Assembly (NCBI GenBank): GCA_023381945.1
Contig: JAMCQY010000418.1
Span: 1-11,823, forward strand
Origin: Deltaproteobacteria bacterium
GTDB lineage: Bacteria; Desulfobacterota; Desulfobaccia; Desulfobaccales; 0-14-0-80-60-11
Direction: 5' to 3'
DNA length: 11,823 nt
Position numbers and translations under genes: made by a program. Below are positions 1-6,933 of this stretch, piece after piece (the stretch's first letter is position 1; each line of letters opens with the position of its first letter). The notes beneath the pieces were generated by a model. It ran no database searches, had not been told where the DNA came from, and saw nothing but the letters and a program-made list of their open reading frames with translations.

Positions 1-502
1 CGGCCTGGAGGCCGGGATGGGTCAAGGCCCAGTAGGTCAAGCGGCCGTTTGTCTTTTGGATGACTGCGGCGACGGCCACTTCCAGGACCCGGTTCGCCGG
101 GACGATGCCGGCTAAATCAACTTCCAGAGTCAGCCGCAAAGACTCCGGCCGGTGTTGGACCAGCACGGGCAGAGAGGCAAAGGCCGTCTCGGCGGCCATG
201 CCTTGCCGGTAGCCGTTGAAGCGGTAAACATTCCAGGAGCCGTTTGGTGAAAGGTTGAATTCCCAGTATTGCTTTGAGTCCTTGAGGCCCAGGAAGAACT
301 CGAAACAGGTCTTTTCCCACAGCCGGTCGCAGTGAACCGGGACTGCGAGGGGAGCGGGGATCAGCACGTCCGACAACCGACCTTGGAGAAGATAGCTGAT
401 GGAGAAGGTCTCGGCGCGCCGGGTTAGGACGCCGGTGATCTCGACCCGGGGCGGGGGGGCTTCGGGCTCCAACGGTTGCAGGGCAAAGCGCCGTTCTTTC
501 AT
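1..502 (-). CDS. DOMON-like domain protein (C-terminus beyond window)
   Basis: Read on the minus strand from the ATG at 502, this frame stays open to the window edge and gives about 167 residues. The central part contains LWEKTCFEFFLG, then QYWEFNLSPNGSWNVYRF and GYRQGM. I recognise this pattern from the DOMON-like / carbohydrate-binding family 9-like proteins of cyanobacteria and other bacteria. Near the edge it reads TYWALTHPG, which in that family lies close to the C-terminus, so probably only about 15-25 residues are missing. No signal peptide is visible, which suggests a cytoplasmic protein. Its biochemical role is not established; a beta-sandwich that binds a ligand such as a sugar or haem is the family-level expectation. 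The start codon overlaps the stop of the upstream kinase gene as ATGA, so the two are almost certainly co-translated. The ribosome binding site is weak, consistent with coupling. Confidence 0.75.
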   Translation of the reverse strand, partial: MKERRFALQPLEPEAPPPRVEITGVLTRRAETFSISYLLQGRLSDVLIPAPLAVPVHCDRLWEKTCFEFFLGLKDSKQYWEFNLSPNGSWNVYRFNGYRQGMAAETAFASLPVLVQHRPESLRLTLEVDLAGIVPANRVLEVAVAAVIQKTNGRLTYWALTHPGLQA

Positions 503-1740
503 GTAAGGTCCCGGATGAAGGCGCGGATGGCGGTTTCCTGCGTTTCGATACTCTCCGTCAGTTTGAATTGCACCAAGGCCCGTGCCAGGTTGTGTTCCGG
601 GCGCCTGGCCTTGAAGTAGACGTTGCCCGCCAGATAGTCGGTGAAGAAGCGCAGGCCCAGTTCAAAGGCGATGAGCCGGATGGCATCGAACAGATAGTGA
701 TAGTCTTGGTCGGTGAGGAAGCCCCTCGCCCTGGTGAGATAGCCCTCCAGGAGGGCCCGGCCCAGGTCCGGCTCGAAGCGCACCGCCTCCCAGTGCTCGG
801 TTTCTTCTCCCCAAGGGTTGCAGCCGGAGCGCAGGCAGTCACCGATATCATAATGCACCAGTCCGGGTTTGACGGTGTCCAGGTCCACCAGGGCCACGGC
901 CTTCCCGGTGGCGGTATCAAACAAGACGTTATTGACCTTGGGATCGCCGTGTATTGGCCGCAGCCGCAGGCGGCCTCGCGCCCGCGCCTCTTCCAGGACC
1001 TGGGCCCAGGCCCGGCGCGCCGCCACAAACTTCAGGCCATAGCTTCCTTCAGGCGAGGAGGGTGCAATCTTGCGCCCCAACACCGCATCATAGTGCGCCA
1101 GGTACTTGGGAGTGATGTGAAACCCCGGCAAGGGGTCAGCCAAACGCCCGGCAGGCAGGTCGCTCAACAGATGGTGGAAGGCGCCCAGGGCATAGCCCAC
1201 TTCCCGGGCGTGCCCCGGATTTTCGATAGTCTCGAACGACTGGGCCGCCTCAATAAAGCTCAAAGCCCGCCAGAACGAGCCCTCGGGGTCGATGTAGTAA
1301 TCCCGGCCGTCCCGGGCCGGCAGCACTCGGGGCACCTTTAGGCCGCGGCCGGGACTTGAGCCATCCTGGGCTTGACGCCGGCGCAAATGTTCAGTGCAGG
1401 TGCGCAGATTGGCCATAACCCGCTCCGGCCGGTTAAAGACGCGGGTATTGAGGCGTTGCAGGATAAACCGGGACGTCTGCGTATCACCGGCCAATGCAGA
1501 AAATCCCCCCTGCCCTCTTTTTTCAAAGGGGGGTTTAAAGTCCCCCTTTAACAAAGGGGGATTTAGGGGGATTTGAGCTTTCCCGGTGAAGCGCAGCCCC
1601 TCCACCTCCGCTACCGTCACCAGGAAGGTGTCATGGACGTTGCCGTTGCCAAAAGGGCGGAGGTCCAGGACCTGGCCTTGAAGAGAGAATTGTTGGGCTG
1701 CAGCGTGAAATTGCGGCAAAATTCGCTCTCTGGAAATCAC
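499..1740 (-). CDS. APH-fold sugar kinase, N-acetylhexosamine 1-kinase-like
   Basis: This is a 413-aa member of the aminoglycoside/choline phosphotransferase fold. Near the N-terminus GNGNVHDTFLV resembles the nucleotide-binding hairpin, followed by RFILQRLNTRVFNRPE. The catalytic loop is H264-G265-D266 in IHGDPKVNNVLFD, and the metal-binding segment is D286-L-D288-T in VDLDTVKPG, then YDIGD. This combination, especially the LQRLNT and LDT..PG..YD.GD pieces, matches the NahK branch (N-acetylhexosamine 1-kinase), which phosphorylates GlcNAc/GalNAc at C1. The true substrate here is inferred only. Residues 57-80 (PLNPPLLKGDF onward) are not part of the fold: they are encoded by a palindromic repeat inserted in frame between two N-lobe strands. 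The start is GTG at 1740, with AAAGG directly in front of it, a poor ribosome site. The stop overlaps the DOMON-like gene by four bases. Confidence is high for the fold and moderate for the NahK assignment. Confidence 0.85.
   Translation of the reverse strand: MISRERILPQFHAAAQQFSLQGQVLDLRPFGNGNVHDTFLVTVAEVEGLRFTGKAQIPLNPPLLKGDFKPPFEKRGQGGFSALAGDTQTSRFILQRLNTRVFNRPERVMANLRTCTEHLRRRQAQDGSSPGRGLKVPRVLPARDGRDYYIDPEGSFWRALSFIEAAQSFETIENPGHAREVGYALGAFHHLLSDLPAGRLADPLPGFHITPKYLAHYDAVLGRKIAPSSPEGSYGLKFVAARRAWAQVLEEARARGRLRLRPIHGDPKVNNVLFDTATGKAVALVDLDTVKPGLVHYDIGDCLRSGCNPWGEETEHWEAVRFEPDLGRALLEGYLTRARGFLTDQDYHYLFDAIRLIAFELGLRFFTDYLAGNVYFKARRPEHNLARALVQFKLTESIETQETAIRAFIRDLT
1501..1574. repeat. Palindromic interspersed repeat inserted in a coding region
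   Basis: The stretch begins AAATCCCCC (1501-1509) and ends with its exact reverse complement GGGGGATTT (1566-1574). Inside lie further CCCTC, AAAGGGGGG and CCCCCTTT blocks that can pair with each other, giving a cruciform-capable unit of about 74 bp. The translated form (NPPL.KGDF.PPFEK.G.GGF) is typical of a GC-palindrome family that I recall as scattered through deltaproteobacterial and related genomes. It sits inside the kinase gene without breaking the frame. Boundaries are uncertain by a few bases because no clear target duplication can be read. Confidence 0.75.
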
Positions 1741-1790
1741 CTTTGGTCGTGGCCCCGGTTGCTTAACAGTAGGCAGGCAATGGAGGGATT

Positions 1791-1994
1791 CTATCTTGGT
1801 TGAGCCAAGACTTCAAGAGCACCAATTAAGGGATGGTCCGGCTGAATGGCACGGAAACTCTTTTGTATACCAGCCTGAAGTGGCCGAGGCCTCGTAAGCC
1901 GCGGACTCGTGTACCGGCGGGACCTCATAGTACCCCGCGGCGCAGCCCATGGTGCTGCCAGCATAGGCAGGATTAAGCAAAGCCAGGTTTTCAT
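1791..1994 (-). CDS. Doubtful small secreted protein
   Basis: This is a short minus-strand ORF of 67 residues. It starts at the ATG at 1994, which has a strong ribosome site (GGAGG, about five bases upstream). The first 18 residues, MKTWLCLILPMLAAPWAA, look like a Sec signal peptide. The rest is Arg/Pro-rich and resembles no family I know. Shifting the frame by one after the signal gives a more protein-like continuation (GCAAGYYEVPPVHESAAY, then a stop), so the gene could be frameshifted or a decayed lipoprotein. It lies between the radical SAM gene and the kinase, same strand, about 40 bases after the former. The good SD and signal peptide argue for a real gene; the odd composition argues against it. 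Confidence 0.3.
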   Translation of the reverse strand: MKTWLCLILPMLAAPWAAPRGTMRSRRYTSPRLTRPRPLQAGIQKSFRAIQPDHPLIGALEVLAQPR

Positions 1995-2033
1995 GTTGTC
2001 CTCCAATTTGCTTCCCCTTCAGGCCAATCGGGA

Positions 2034-2918
2034 TTATAAGGCGCGATAGGCTTCGGGCCGGAGCGACTCAGGACGGGATTGCGCCGCTTTGACTTCCCGA
2101 ATCAGGCGGTCACGGTCGGCCGGCAAATCACCGGCCAGGGACAGATAATTGGAGGCGTGATTGGCCCGGAAGACGCAGGGGCGTTCCAGGGGACCGATAT
2201 TTTCCAGTAAAATACGGAACTCTTCCATAACCTCGAAGGTGGACAGCGGCGCAAAGGTTCCCTGGGCGATGCTGCGGTCCAACTCGCTGCCCGGATACGG
2301 CATCAACGTCAAACAGCCCAGATAGTGCGGGGATATGGCGGTGATCATTTTGCCGGTATCCTGCGCATGTTCCCGGGTCAGCTCCTGGCCGCCCAGGCCG
2401 ATGATCACCGTGCAGGAGAGTTTTAAGCCCGCCTCGATGGCCCGGCGGCAGGCCCGGATGGACTTCTCCGCGGTGCTGTGTTTCTTTATCCGCCGCAAGA
2501 CCTCGTCGTTGCCGGATTCGAGCCCCACATAGAGGAGCGTGAGGCCCGCATCATGAATCGCCTTGAGTTCCTCCGGGGTTTTATTCAGCAAGTCCAGGGG
2601 GTGGGCGTACAGTGAAATCCGCTGGAGCCCGGGAAATAACTCATAGGCCAACTCGCTGAGCTTGATGAGGTCGGACGCGGGCATCACCAGGGCGTTTTGG
2701 GCCAGGAGGAAGATCCTCGGCACCTGGGGACCGTAAAGCCGCCGGGCCTCTTCCAGGTCTTGCTCGATATCTTTAAGCGGGCGGATGGCGAATCTGCCGG
2801 TGACCGAAGAGATGCAATAGGTGCAGTGCGCAAAAGCGCAGCCCACGGTGGCCTGAATCAACAGGCTGCCGGCCTCGCTGGGCGGCCGGTACAGCGGTTC
2901 TTCATAATATAAGGCCAT
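2034..2918 (-). CDS. Radical SAM domain protein of unknown substrate
   Basis: This 294-aa protein has a radical SAM core. The cluster-binding cysteines are C27, C32 and C35 (GCAFAHCTYC). The spacing is CX4CX2C, not the textbook CX3CX2C, a variant I recall from a group of stand-alone radical SAM proteins of unknown role. Further core features are LYVGLESGNDEVLRRIKK at about 130-147 and VIIGLGG at about 171-177. Such enzymes reductively cleave S-adenosylmethionine at a [4Fe-4S] cluster to make a 5'-deoxyadenosyl radical. There is no B12-binding or SPASM domain, and nothing indicates the substrate. The start at 2918 is well supported by GGAGG six bases upstream. A promoter lies upstream (2993-3020). 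Genes downstream on the same strand are the small ORF and the kinase, with gaps of about 40 and 50 bases, so a common transcript is plausible but a shared pathway is not shown. Confidence 0.85.
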   Translation of the reverse strand: MALYYEEPLYRPPSEAGSLLIQATVGCAFAHCTYCISSVTGRFAIRPLKDIEQDLEEARRLYGPQVPRIFLLAQNALVMPASDLIKLSELAYELFPGLQRISLYAHPLDLLNKTPEELKAIHDAGLTLLYVGLESGNDEVLRRIKKHSTAEKSIRACRRAIEAGLKLSCTVIIGLGGQELTREHAQDTGKMITAISPHYLGCLTLMPYPGSELDRSIAQGTFAPLSTFEVMEEFRILLENIGPLERPCVFRANHASNYLSLAGDLPADRDRLIREVKAAQSRPESLRPEAYRAL

Positions 2919-2992
2919 TCCAAACCTCCGGGAATTTCGAAAAAGCTATATATCGAATAATGCGATTTTTGGCCGAATCATTGGCTGCTTAA

Positions 2993-3020
2993 ATTATAAG
3001 ATATCCGGGTGGAAAAGCAA
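2993..3020 (-). promoter_or_regulatory. Sigma70-type promoter for the radical SAM gene
   Basis: On the minus strand there is TTGCTT (3015-3020), a 16-bp spacer and a perfect TATAAT (2993-2998). This lies in an AT-rich gap about 75 bases before the radical SAM start. A second AT-rich box (GATATATAG) sits nearer the gene and could be an alternative -10. Confidence 0.45.
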
Positions 3021-3100
3021 AAAGCTAGAATAACTATGAAAAGAGGCGTGTTCCTCAGCCGAACCGGGAAGTGATATCACGCGCCGGCTTAGCGCACGCC

Positions 3101-3364
3101 TCAGTGGGCGATTTCAGGCCGTTTGCCGCGCTTGGCCACCTGTTCTTCCAGGTCTTTGGTGAGTCTTTGCAGGTTGCGGCTTTCGGGGACCGGACCGGAG
3201 TCGCCCCAGCCCCGGCGCAGGGCCTCCTGCTTCTTGGTGCGGAATTCCTCGACGCTGCCGGCTAAGTCTTTCCAGAGCAGCAATTTTTGGAGGATGTGGC
3301 GCTCTGCCGAGGAAAAGTCCTGCTCCAGGTCGAAGACTTCGCCTGTTTGGGTGGTATAGATCAT
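3101..3364 (-). CDS. Small hypothetical protein, charged helical
   Basis: I do not recognise this 87-aa protein. It begins MIYTTQTGEVFDLEQDFSSAE, with a short beta-like start. It continues as a mostly charged, probably helical chain rich in Glu, Lys and Arg (for example QRLTKDLEEQVAKRGKRPE). It has no cysteines, membrane segment or signal peptide, so a soluble cytoplasmic protein is expected. The start at 3364 has no strong ribosome site (GAGCGGA about eight bases upstream is the best candidate). It lies 57 bases after the tautomerase gene on the same strand and could share its transcript. The composition is coding-like and the frame opens with a tidy N-terminus, which is why I keep it. The opposite-strand ORF over the same bases looks like a shadow. 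Confidence 0.6.
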   Translation of the reverse strand: MIYTTQTGEVFDLEQDFSSAERHILQKLLLWKDLAGSVEEFRTKKQEALRRGWGDSGPVPESRNLQRLTKDLEEQVAKRGKRPEIAH

Positions 3365-3421
3365 TTTCTGTCCGCTCTAAGGGTTTTCCAGCAGCAGGGC
3401 AGCTGATTAGCTTTCATCCTA

Positions 3422-3637
3422 TCAATGCCTCTCTTGCTGTTCCCGCTGGCGGCGGATAGTGACGGATTCGCCGCCGATGCCCCAGTTGTCGGTGTCCACT
3501 TCTTCGATGAGCACGACGGTGGTTTGGGGATGTTTGCCCAGGATATCGGCGAGCAATTGGGTAACTTCCCGAATTAGCAGCGCTTTCTGTTCGGCGCTGG
3601 CCCCTTCACGGGTGATTTTGATATTCACGAAAGGCAT
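3422..3637 (-). CDS. 4-oxalocrotonate tautomerase family protein
   Basis: This is a 71-aa tautomerase-superfamily subunit. The protein starts MPFVNIKITREG. After Met removal Pro1 becomes the N-terminal catalytic base that defines the 4-OT family (keto-enol tautomerisation of small keto acids; the native substrate is unknown here). AEQKALLIREV is the family helix, and DTDNWGIGGESVTIRR is the usual C-terminal beta-hairpin. Length fits the short 4-OT subunits, which assemble as hexamers. I chose the ATG at 3637 because it places Pro second and has AAGGAG seven bases upstream. An in-frame ATG at 3688 would add 17 residues and destroy the catalytic N-terminus. The 4-OT residue Arg11 has no obvious counterpart, as in many uncharacterised relatives. 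It lies upstream of an 87-aa unknown on the same strand. Confidence 0.88.
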   Translation of the reverse strand: MPFVNIKITREGASAEQKALLIREVTQLLADILGKHPQTTVVLIEEVDTDNWGIGGESVTIRRQREQQERH

Positions 3638-3829
3638 AAATTTCTCCTTAGTGCGCGATATTGGAGCAATGTCTTTTCTCGCCTCCATGATCTCGGTAAA
3701 ACCGGATCAATGTAACTATCAGTAATGAAGAGGCAATTAATTAACACAATAATATTACAGGATTTTTACAATATCAATATGGAATGTCAGGGCTGTCACA
3801 TAAATCTTTATTTAATCGACGGATGGTTT

Positions 3830-3835
3830 TATAAT
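3830..3835 (+). promoter_or_regulatory. -10-like box TATAAT at the lipoprotein start
   Basis: A perfect TATAAT overlaps the first ATG (3834) of the lipoprotein gene and lies exactly seven bases before the second in-frame ATG (3843). Transcription from it would begin at about 3842-3843 and give a leaderless message. The -35 region (TTTATT at 3807-3812) is poor. The alternative is that the box is fortuitous and a promoter lies further up in the AT-rich stretch 3730-3820. Confidence 0.3.
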
Positions 3836-6284
3836 GGTGTCCATGATTTCAAGACTGCCCGTCCGTGGTTCTATGGTCTGGTTTGGGGCGCTCGTCCTCG
3901 CTTTAAGTCTCATCGGCTTGAGCGGCTGTGCGCAAAAAGTCTTAATTCCCCCCGTCACCAAAGTGGCGCCACCGCCGGCATTGCCCCCGAAGCCGCCGGC
4001 TCCCCCGGCCCCTGCGGCTCCCGCCATCCCCGCCGAAGTTGATTCTCCCCGCTTTGCCCGGGTCGCCCAGGTGGCGAATCAGGAAATCGCCGCCGGGAAT
4101 ACCCCCGGCGCCGTCATCCTGGTGGGCAACCAGGGCCGGGTCGTCTATAAGCGGGCCTTTGGTCTGCGCACTTCCGTGCCTCATCCTATGCCCATGACCA
4201 CGGATACCATCTTCGATCTGGCCTCCATGACCAAAGTGGTAGCCACCACCACCGCGGTCATGCAATTGGTGGACGCCGGCCGGCTGCGCCTGGACGATCC
4301 CGCAGCCAAATACTGGCCGGAATTCGCCACCAACGGCAAAGCCCGCATTACCATCCGGCAGCTCATGATGCATACCTCGGGGCTGCGGACTGACGTGAAT
4401 TTTCATGGAGGGGCGGGTTATGAGGGGGCGGCGGCGGCCATCGCCGGCGACCGGCCCATCCGTCCGCCGGGGACTACCTTCCATTACAGCGACGCCAATT
4501 TCATTTCCCTGGGCATTCTCGTACAAAAGGTCTCGGGCCTGCCGCTGGACCTGTATTGCGCTAAACATATCTTTGGGCCCATGGGCCTGAAGGACACCTC
4601 GTTCAGACCGCGGGAGGCCCTGCAACTCCGGATAGCCCCCTGCGACATCCGGTGCGGCCAGGTGCAGGACCCCACCGCTTATCGCATGGGCGGAGTGGCC
4701 GGAAATGCCGGGGTCTTTTCCACGGCTGACGACCTGGCGGTCTTCTCCCAGATGATCCTGGATCGCGGCAAGTACCAGGGCAAGCAGATTCTCAGTCCCG
4801 AGGCTGTGGCAGCCATGACCAAGCCCCAGGGAGTGCCGGGCAGTTCCACCCGCCGAGGCCTGGGCTGGGATATCCACTCCCCTTATAGCCGCATCTTTAA
4901 CGCCGCCTTCCCTCCCGGCTCCTTCGGGCACACCGGCTACACCGGCACCTCCATCTGGATCGATCCGCGCTCCAAGACTTACTTGATCATCCTCACCAAC
5001 CGCCTTTATCCCAACGGCCATGGGCAAGTCAAGACCCTGAGGGCCAAGACCGCGGCGGCCGTGGCTGCGGCCCTGCCTCTGGGACGTCCGACCGCAGCCT
5101 TGTCTGAGGCTGACCCCGATCTAATCATGGGGGGCCATGGCGCCAGCGACAGCCCTGACGCGGTGCGGCCGGGCATTGAGGTCCTGGCGGCGGAAGGTTT
5201 CGCCAGCCTTCAGGGGAAGAATGTCGGGGTGATCACCAATCCAACCGGGATCGACGCCGCCGGGCGTTCGACCTTGAGCCGCCTATGCCAGGCTCCCGGC
5301 GTCAAAGTGCGGGCAATTTTTAGCCCGGAGCATGGTCTTTTCGGCAATCTGGATGAAAAAGTAGCCAATTGTAAAGACCCCTCCACCGGGCTGACCGTTT
5401 ACAGCCTTTATGGCAAGACGCTAAAGCCTTCCCCCCAGATGCTGCGCGGCCTGGACGCCCTGGTCTATGATATCCAGGACGTCGGCGCCCGCTTCTACAC
5501 CTACATCACTACCATGGCCTACGCCATGGAGGCCGCGGCGGCGGCCAACCTCGAGTTTTACGTGCTGGACCGGCCCGATCCCATCACGGCGGCCGTGGTG
5601 CAGGGGCCGGTGCTGGACCCTGACCTAAAATCCTTTATCGGGTATTTCCCGTTGCCGCTGCGCTATGGCATGACCGCCGGAGAGCTGGCCCAGCTCTTCA
5701 ACCGGGAGCGGGGTATCGGCGCCCGGCTGCACGTGGTGAAGATGGCAGGCTACAACCGGGACACCTGGTTCGACCAGACCCGGCTGCCCTGGGTCAATCC
5801 GTCGCCGAACTTGCGCTCCCTGACTCAGGCGATCCTGTACCCGGGGGTCGGCCTGGTGGAGTCGGCCAACCTCAGCGTCGGCCGGGGCACTTCCACCCCC
5901 TTTGAAATTGTCGGCGCTCCCTGGATTTCGGCCAAGACCCTGGCCGATTATTTGAACCGCCGGCAGCTCTCGGGGGTCGCCTTCGAGCCTGTAACCTTTG
6001 TGCCCGCGGCCAGCCCCTACCGGGGAAGGCGCTGCCAGGGGGTGCGGTTCAAAGTAGTGGATCGCAACGCCCTGGACAGCCCGGCCCTGGGGCTGGAACT
6101 GGCCTCAGCCCTGACCCGCCTCTATCCCGGACAATTCCATCTCGGTAATACTCTGGGAATGGTGGGCTCACGCATGGTCCTCCAGGCCCTCAAGAGTGGT
6201 GAGGACCCCCGGGAGATCCAGCGGCGCTACCAGCCCGGGTTGCAGGCCTTCCTGCGCCTGCGCGCCAAATATCTGCTTTACTAG
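3834..6284 (+). CDS. Lipoprotein: beta-lactamase-fold amidase domain fused to NamZ (DUF1343) exo-muramidase
   Basis: This is an 816-aa exported protein. The signal peptide ends in lipobox L29-S30-G31-C32, so the mature protein is lipid-anchored. A Pro/Ala linker follows (about 37-66). Domain 1 (about 70-415) is a serine beta-lactamase/S12-type fold: S131-M-T-K134, Y218-S-D, and H366-T-G in the KTG position. Domain 2 (about 445-816) is DUF1343/NamZ: GVITNPTG (465-472), FSPEHG (496-501), VYDIQDVGARFYTY (544-557), WVNPSPNL (653-660), and a conserved YPG..L.E....SVGRGT stretch (669-686). In Bacillus, separate adjacent genes encode AmiE (beta-lactamase-fold MurNAc-L-Ala amidase) and NamZ (exo-beta-N-acetylmuramidase). 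This protein therefore probably strips peptide and terminal MurNAc from cell-wall fragments in the periplasm. The domain roles are family knowledge; joint action is inference. ATG 3834 has GGATGG seven bases upstream; ATG 3843 is an alternative. The first domain could instead be an esterase or a D,D-peptidase. Confidence 0.9.
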   Translation: MVSMISRLPVRGSMVWFGALVLALSLIGLSGCAQKVLIPPVTKVAPPPALPPKPPAPPAPAAPAIPAEVDSPRFARVAQVANQEIAAGNTPGAVILVGNQGRVVYKRAFGLRTSVPHPMPMTTDTIFDLASMTKVVATTTAVMQLVDAGRLRLDDPAAKYWPEFATNGKARITIRQLMMHTSGLRTDVNFHGGAGYEGAAAAIAGDRPIRPPGTTFHYSDANFISLGILVQKVSGLPLDLYCAKHIFGPMGLKDTSFRPREALQLRIAPCDIRCGQVQDPTAYRMGGVAGNAGVFSTADDLAVFSQMILDRGKYQGKQILSPEAVAAMTKPQGVPGSSTRRGLGWDIHSPYSRIFNAAFPPGSFGHTGYTGTSIWIDPRSKTYLIILTNRLYPNGHGQVKTLRAKTAAAVAAALPLGRPTAALSEADPDLIMGGHGASDSPDAVRPGIEVLAAEGFASLQGKNVGVITNPTGIDAAGRSTLSRLCQAPGVKVRAIFSPEHGLFGNLDEKVANCKDPSTGLTVYSLYGKTLKPSPQMLRGLDALVYDIQDVGARFYTYITTMAYAMEAAAAANLEFYVLDRPDPITAAVVQGPVLDPDLKSFIGYFPLPLRYGMTAGELAQLFNRERGIGARLHVVKMAGYNRDTWFDQTRLPWVNPSPNLRSLTQAILYPGVGLVESANLSVGRGTSTPFEIVGAPWISAKTLADYLNRRQLSGVAFEPVTFVPAASPYRGRRCQGVRFKVVDRNALDSPALGLELASALTRLYPGQFHLGNTLGMVGSRMVLQALKSGEDPREIQRRYQPGLQAFLRLRAKYLLY

Positions 6285-6454
6285 GACCACCGCTCTCGCC
6301 TCTGTCGGCTAACAGCCCCTCTACATAAGCCCCTCCCCCTGGGGGGAGCGGCAAGAGTTCACGCCCCGGGTGCCTCTGGCAAGATATCTCCGGCTCCGGT
6401 TTGGTAAGCAAGCAGGGCTTGCCTCATTCAGACTGCGCCATTTCCCCATCTCAA
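6285..6454. other. Intergenic stretch with two short hairpins
   Basis: There is no gene here. Two perfect short inverted repeats are visible: CTCCCCC/GGGGGAG (6333-6339 and 6342-6348, loop of two) and GCAAGC/GCTTGC (6408-6413 and 6417-6422). Either might end the lipoprotein transcript, but neither is followed by a T-run, so I do not call a rho-independent terminator. Confidence 0.4.
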
Positions 6455-6615
6455 AGACCAAAAAAATTATGTATAGCGTTTGCCAAAATTTTTATCCGAT
6501 AACCCGATGGATTGTAGGGGCGGACCCATGTGTCCGCCCGCAGGAGGGCGCACACGCGGGTGCGCCCCTACAAGAAATTATTTTTGGCAATCGCTATAAA
6601 TAATTTTTTTGGTCT
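6455..6615. mobile_element. MITE-like non-coding element with long terminal inverted repeats
   Basis: The left arm (6455-6488) and the right arm (6582-6615) are inverted copies matching at 32 of 34 positions, starting AGACCAAAAAAATTAT. Nested inside is a second inverted pair, TTGTAGGGGCG (6512-6522) and CGCCCCTACAA (6563-6573). Within that are two hairpins: GGGCGGAC/GTCCGCCC (6518-6525 and 6532-6539) and GGGCGCAC/GTGCGCCC (6546-6553 and 6560-6567). There is no ORF inside, so it would depend on a transposase in trans if mobile. The GTAGGGGCGGACCC...GTCCGCCC core resembles an interspersed repeat I recall from many bacterial genomes. No unambiguous target-site duplication can be read. Confidence 0.75.
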
Positions 6616-6870
6616 AAGCATTTTCCTTCCGGCCTGCTCATGAAAAGGCAGAACCGGCTGAAATTTCTCTCAAATTTCCTTTACAGAGCAATTCTTTCTC
6701 CTGTTCTTTCCGAAGGGTCCATTAATATTTAAATTATTGTTTATGGCAATAAGGGTTTTGTTTCAGTGAATATCTGGTTAATACGATTAGGTATTATTAC
6801 CTATTGATAATTAGGCAATTCTGCCCAATGGCAAATTATTCATTAAAGCTTATGGTTAAGATGACTAGAG

Positions 6871-6896
6871 GTGTTCTGGTCTGGAAGTGTTCTGGT
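6871..6896 (+). repeat. Direct repeat GTGTTCTGGT x2
   Basis: GTGTTCTGGT occurs at 6871-6880 and again at 6887-6896, a 16-bp period, about 110 bases before the regulator operon. Tandem sites like this can bind a regulator dimer, but nothing here shows it. The 16-bp period does not put the two copies on the same helical face. Confidence 0.4.
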
Positions 6897-6933
6897 TCAG
6901 CAAGATTTTCTAGACGGCGGCGCTTATCTTGGC

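Noticed and set aside
568..1341. 257-codon plus-strand ORF opposite the kinase gene
   Set aside because: It is antisense to a gene with clear catalytic motifs and shows no family features; GC-rich DNA gives long shadow frames.
3638..3688. Longer tautomerase start at 3688
   Set aside because: It would put 17 residues before the catalytic N-terminal proline and ignores the AAGGAG site at the 3637 start.
3942..5027. 361-codon minus-strand ORF under the lipoprotein
   Set aside because: Gly/His/Arg-rich composition with no recognisable motif, lying over the beta-lactamase-fold domain; a shadow frame.
6333..6348. Rho-independent terminator after the lipoprotein gene
   Set aside because: The stem is perfect but the loop is two bases and no T-run follows.
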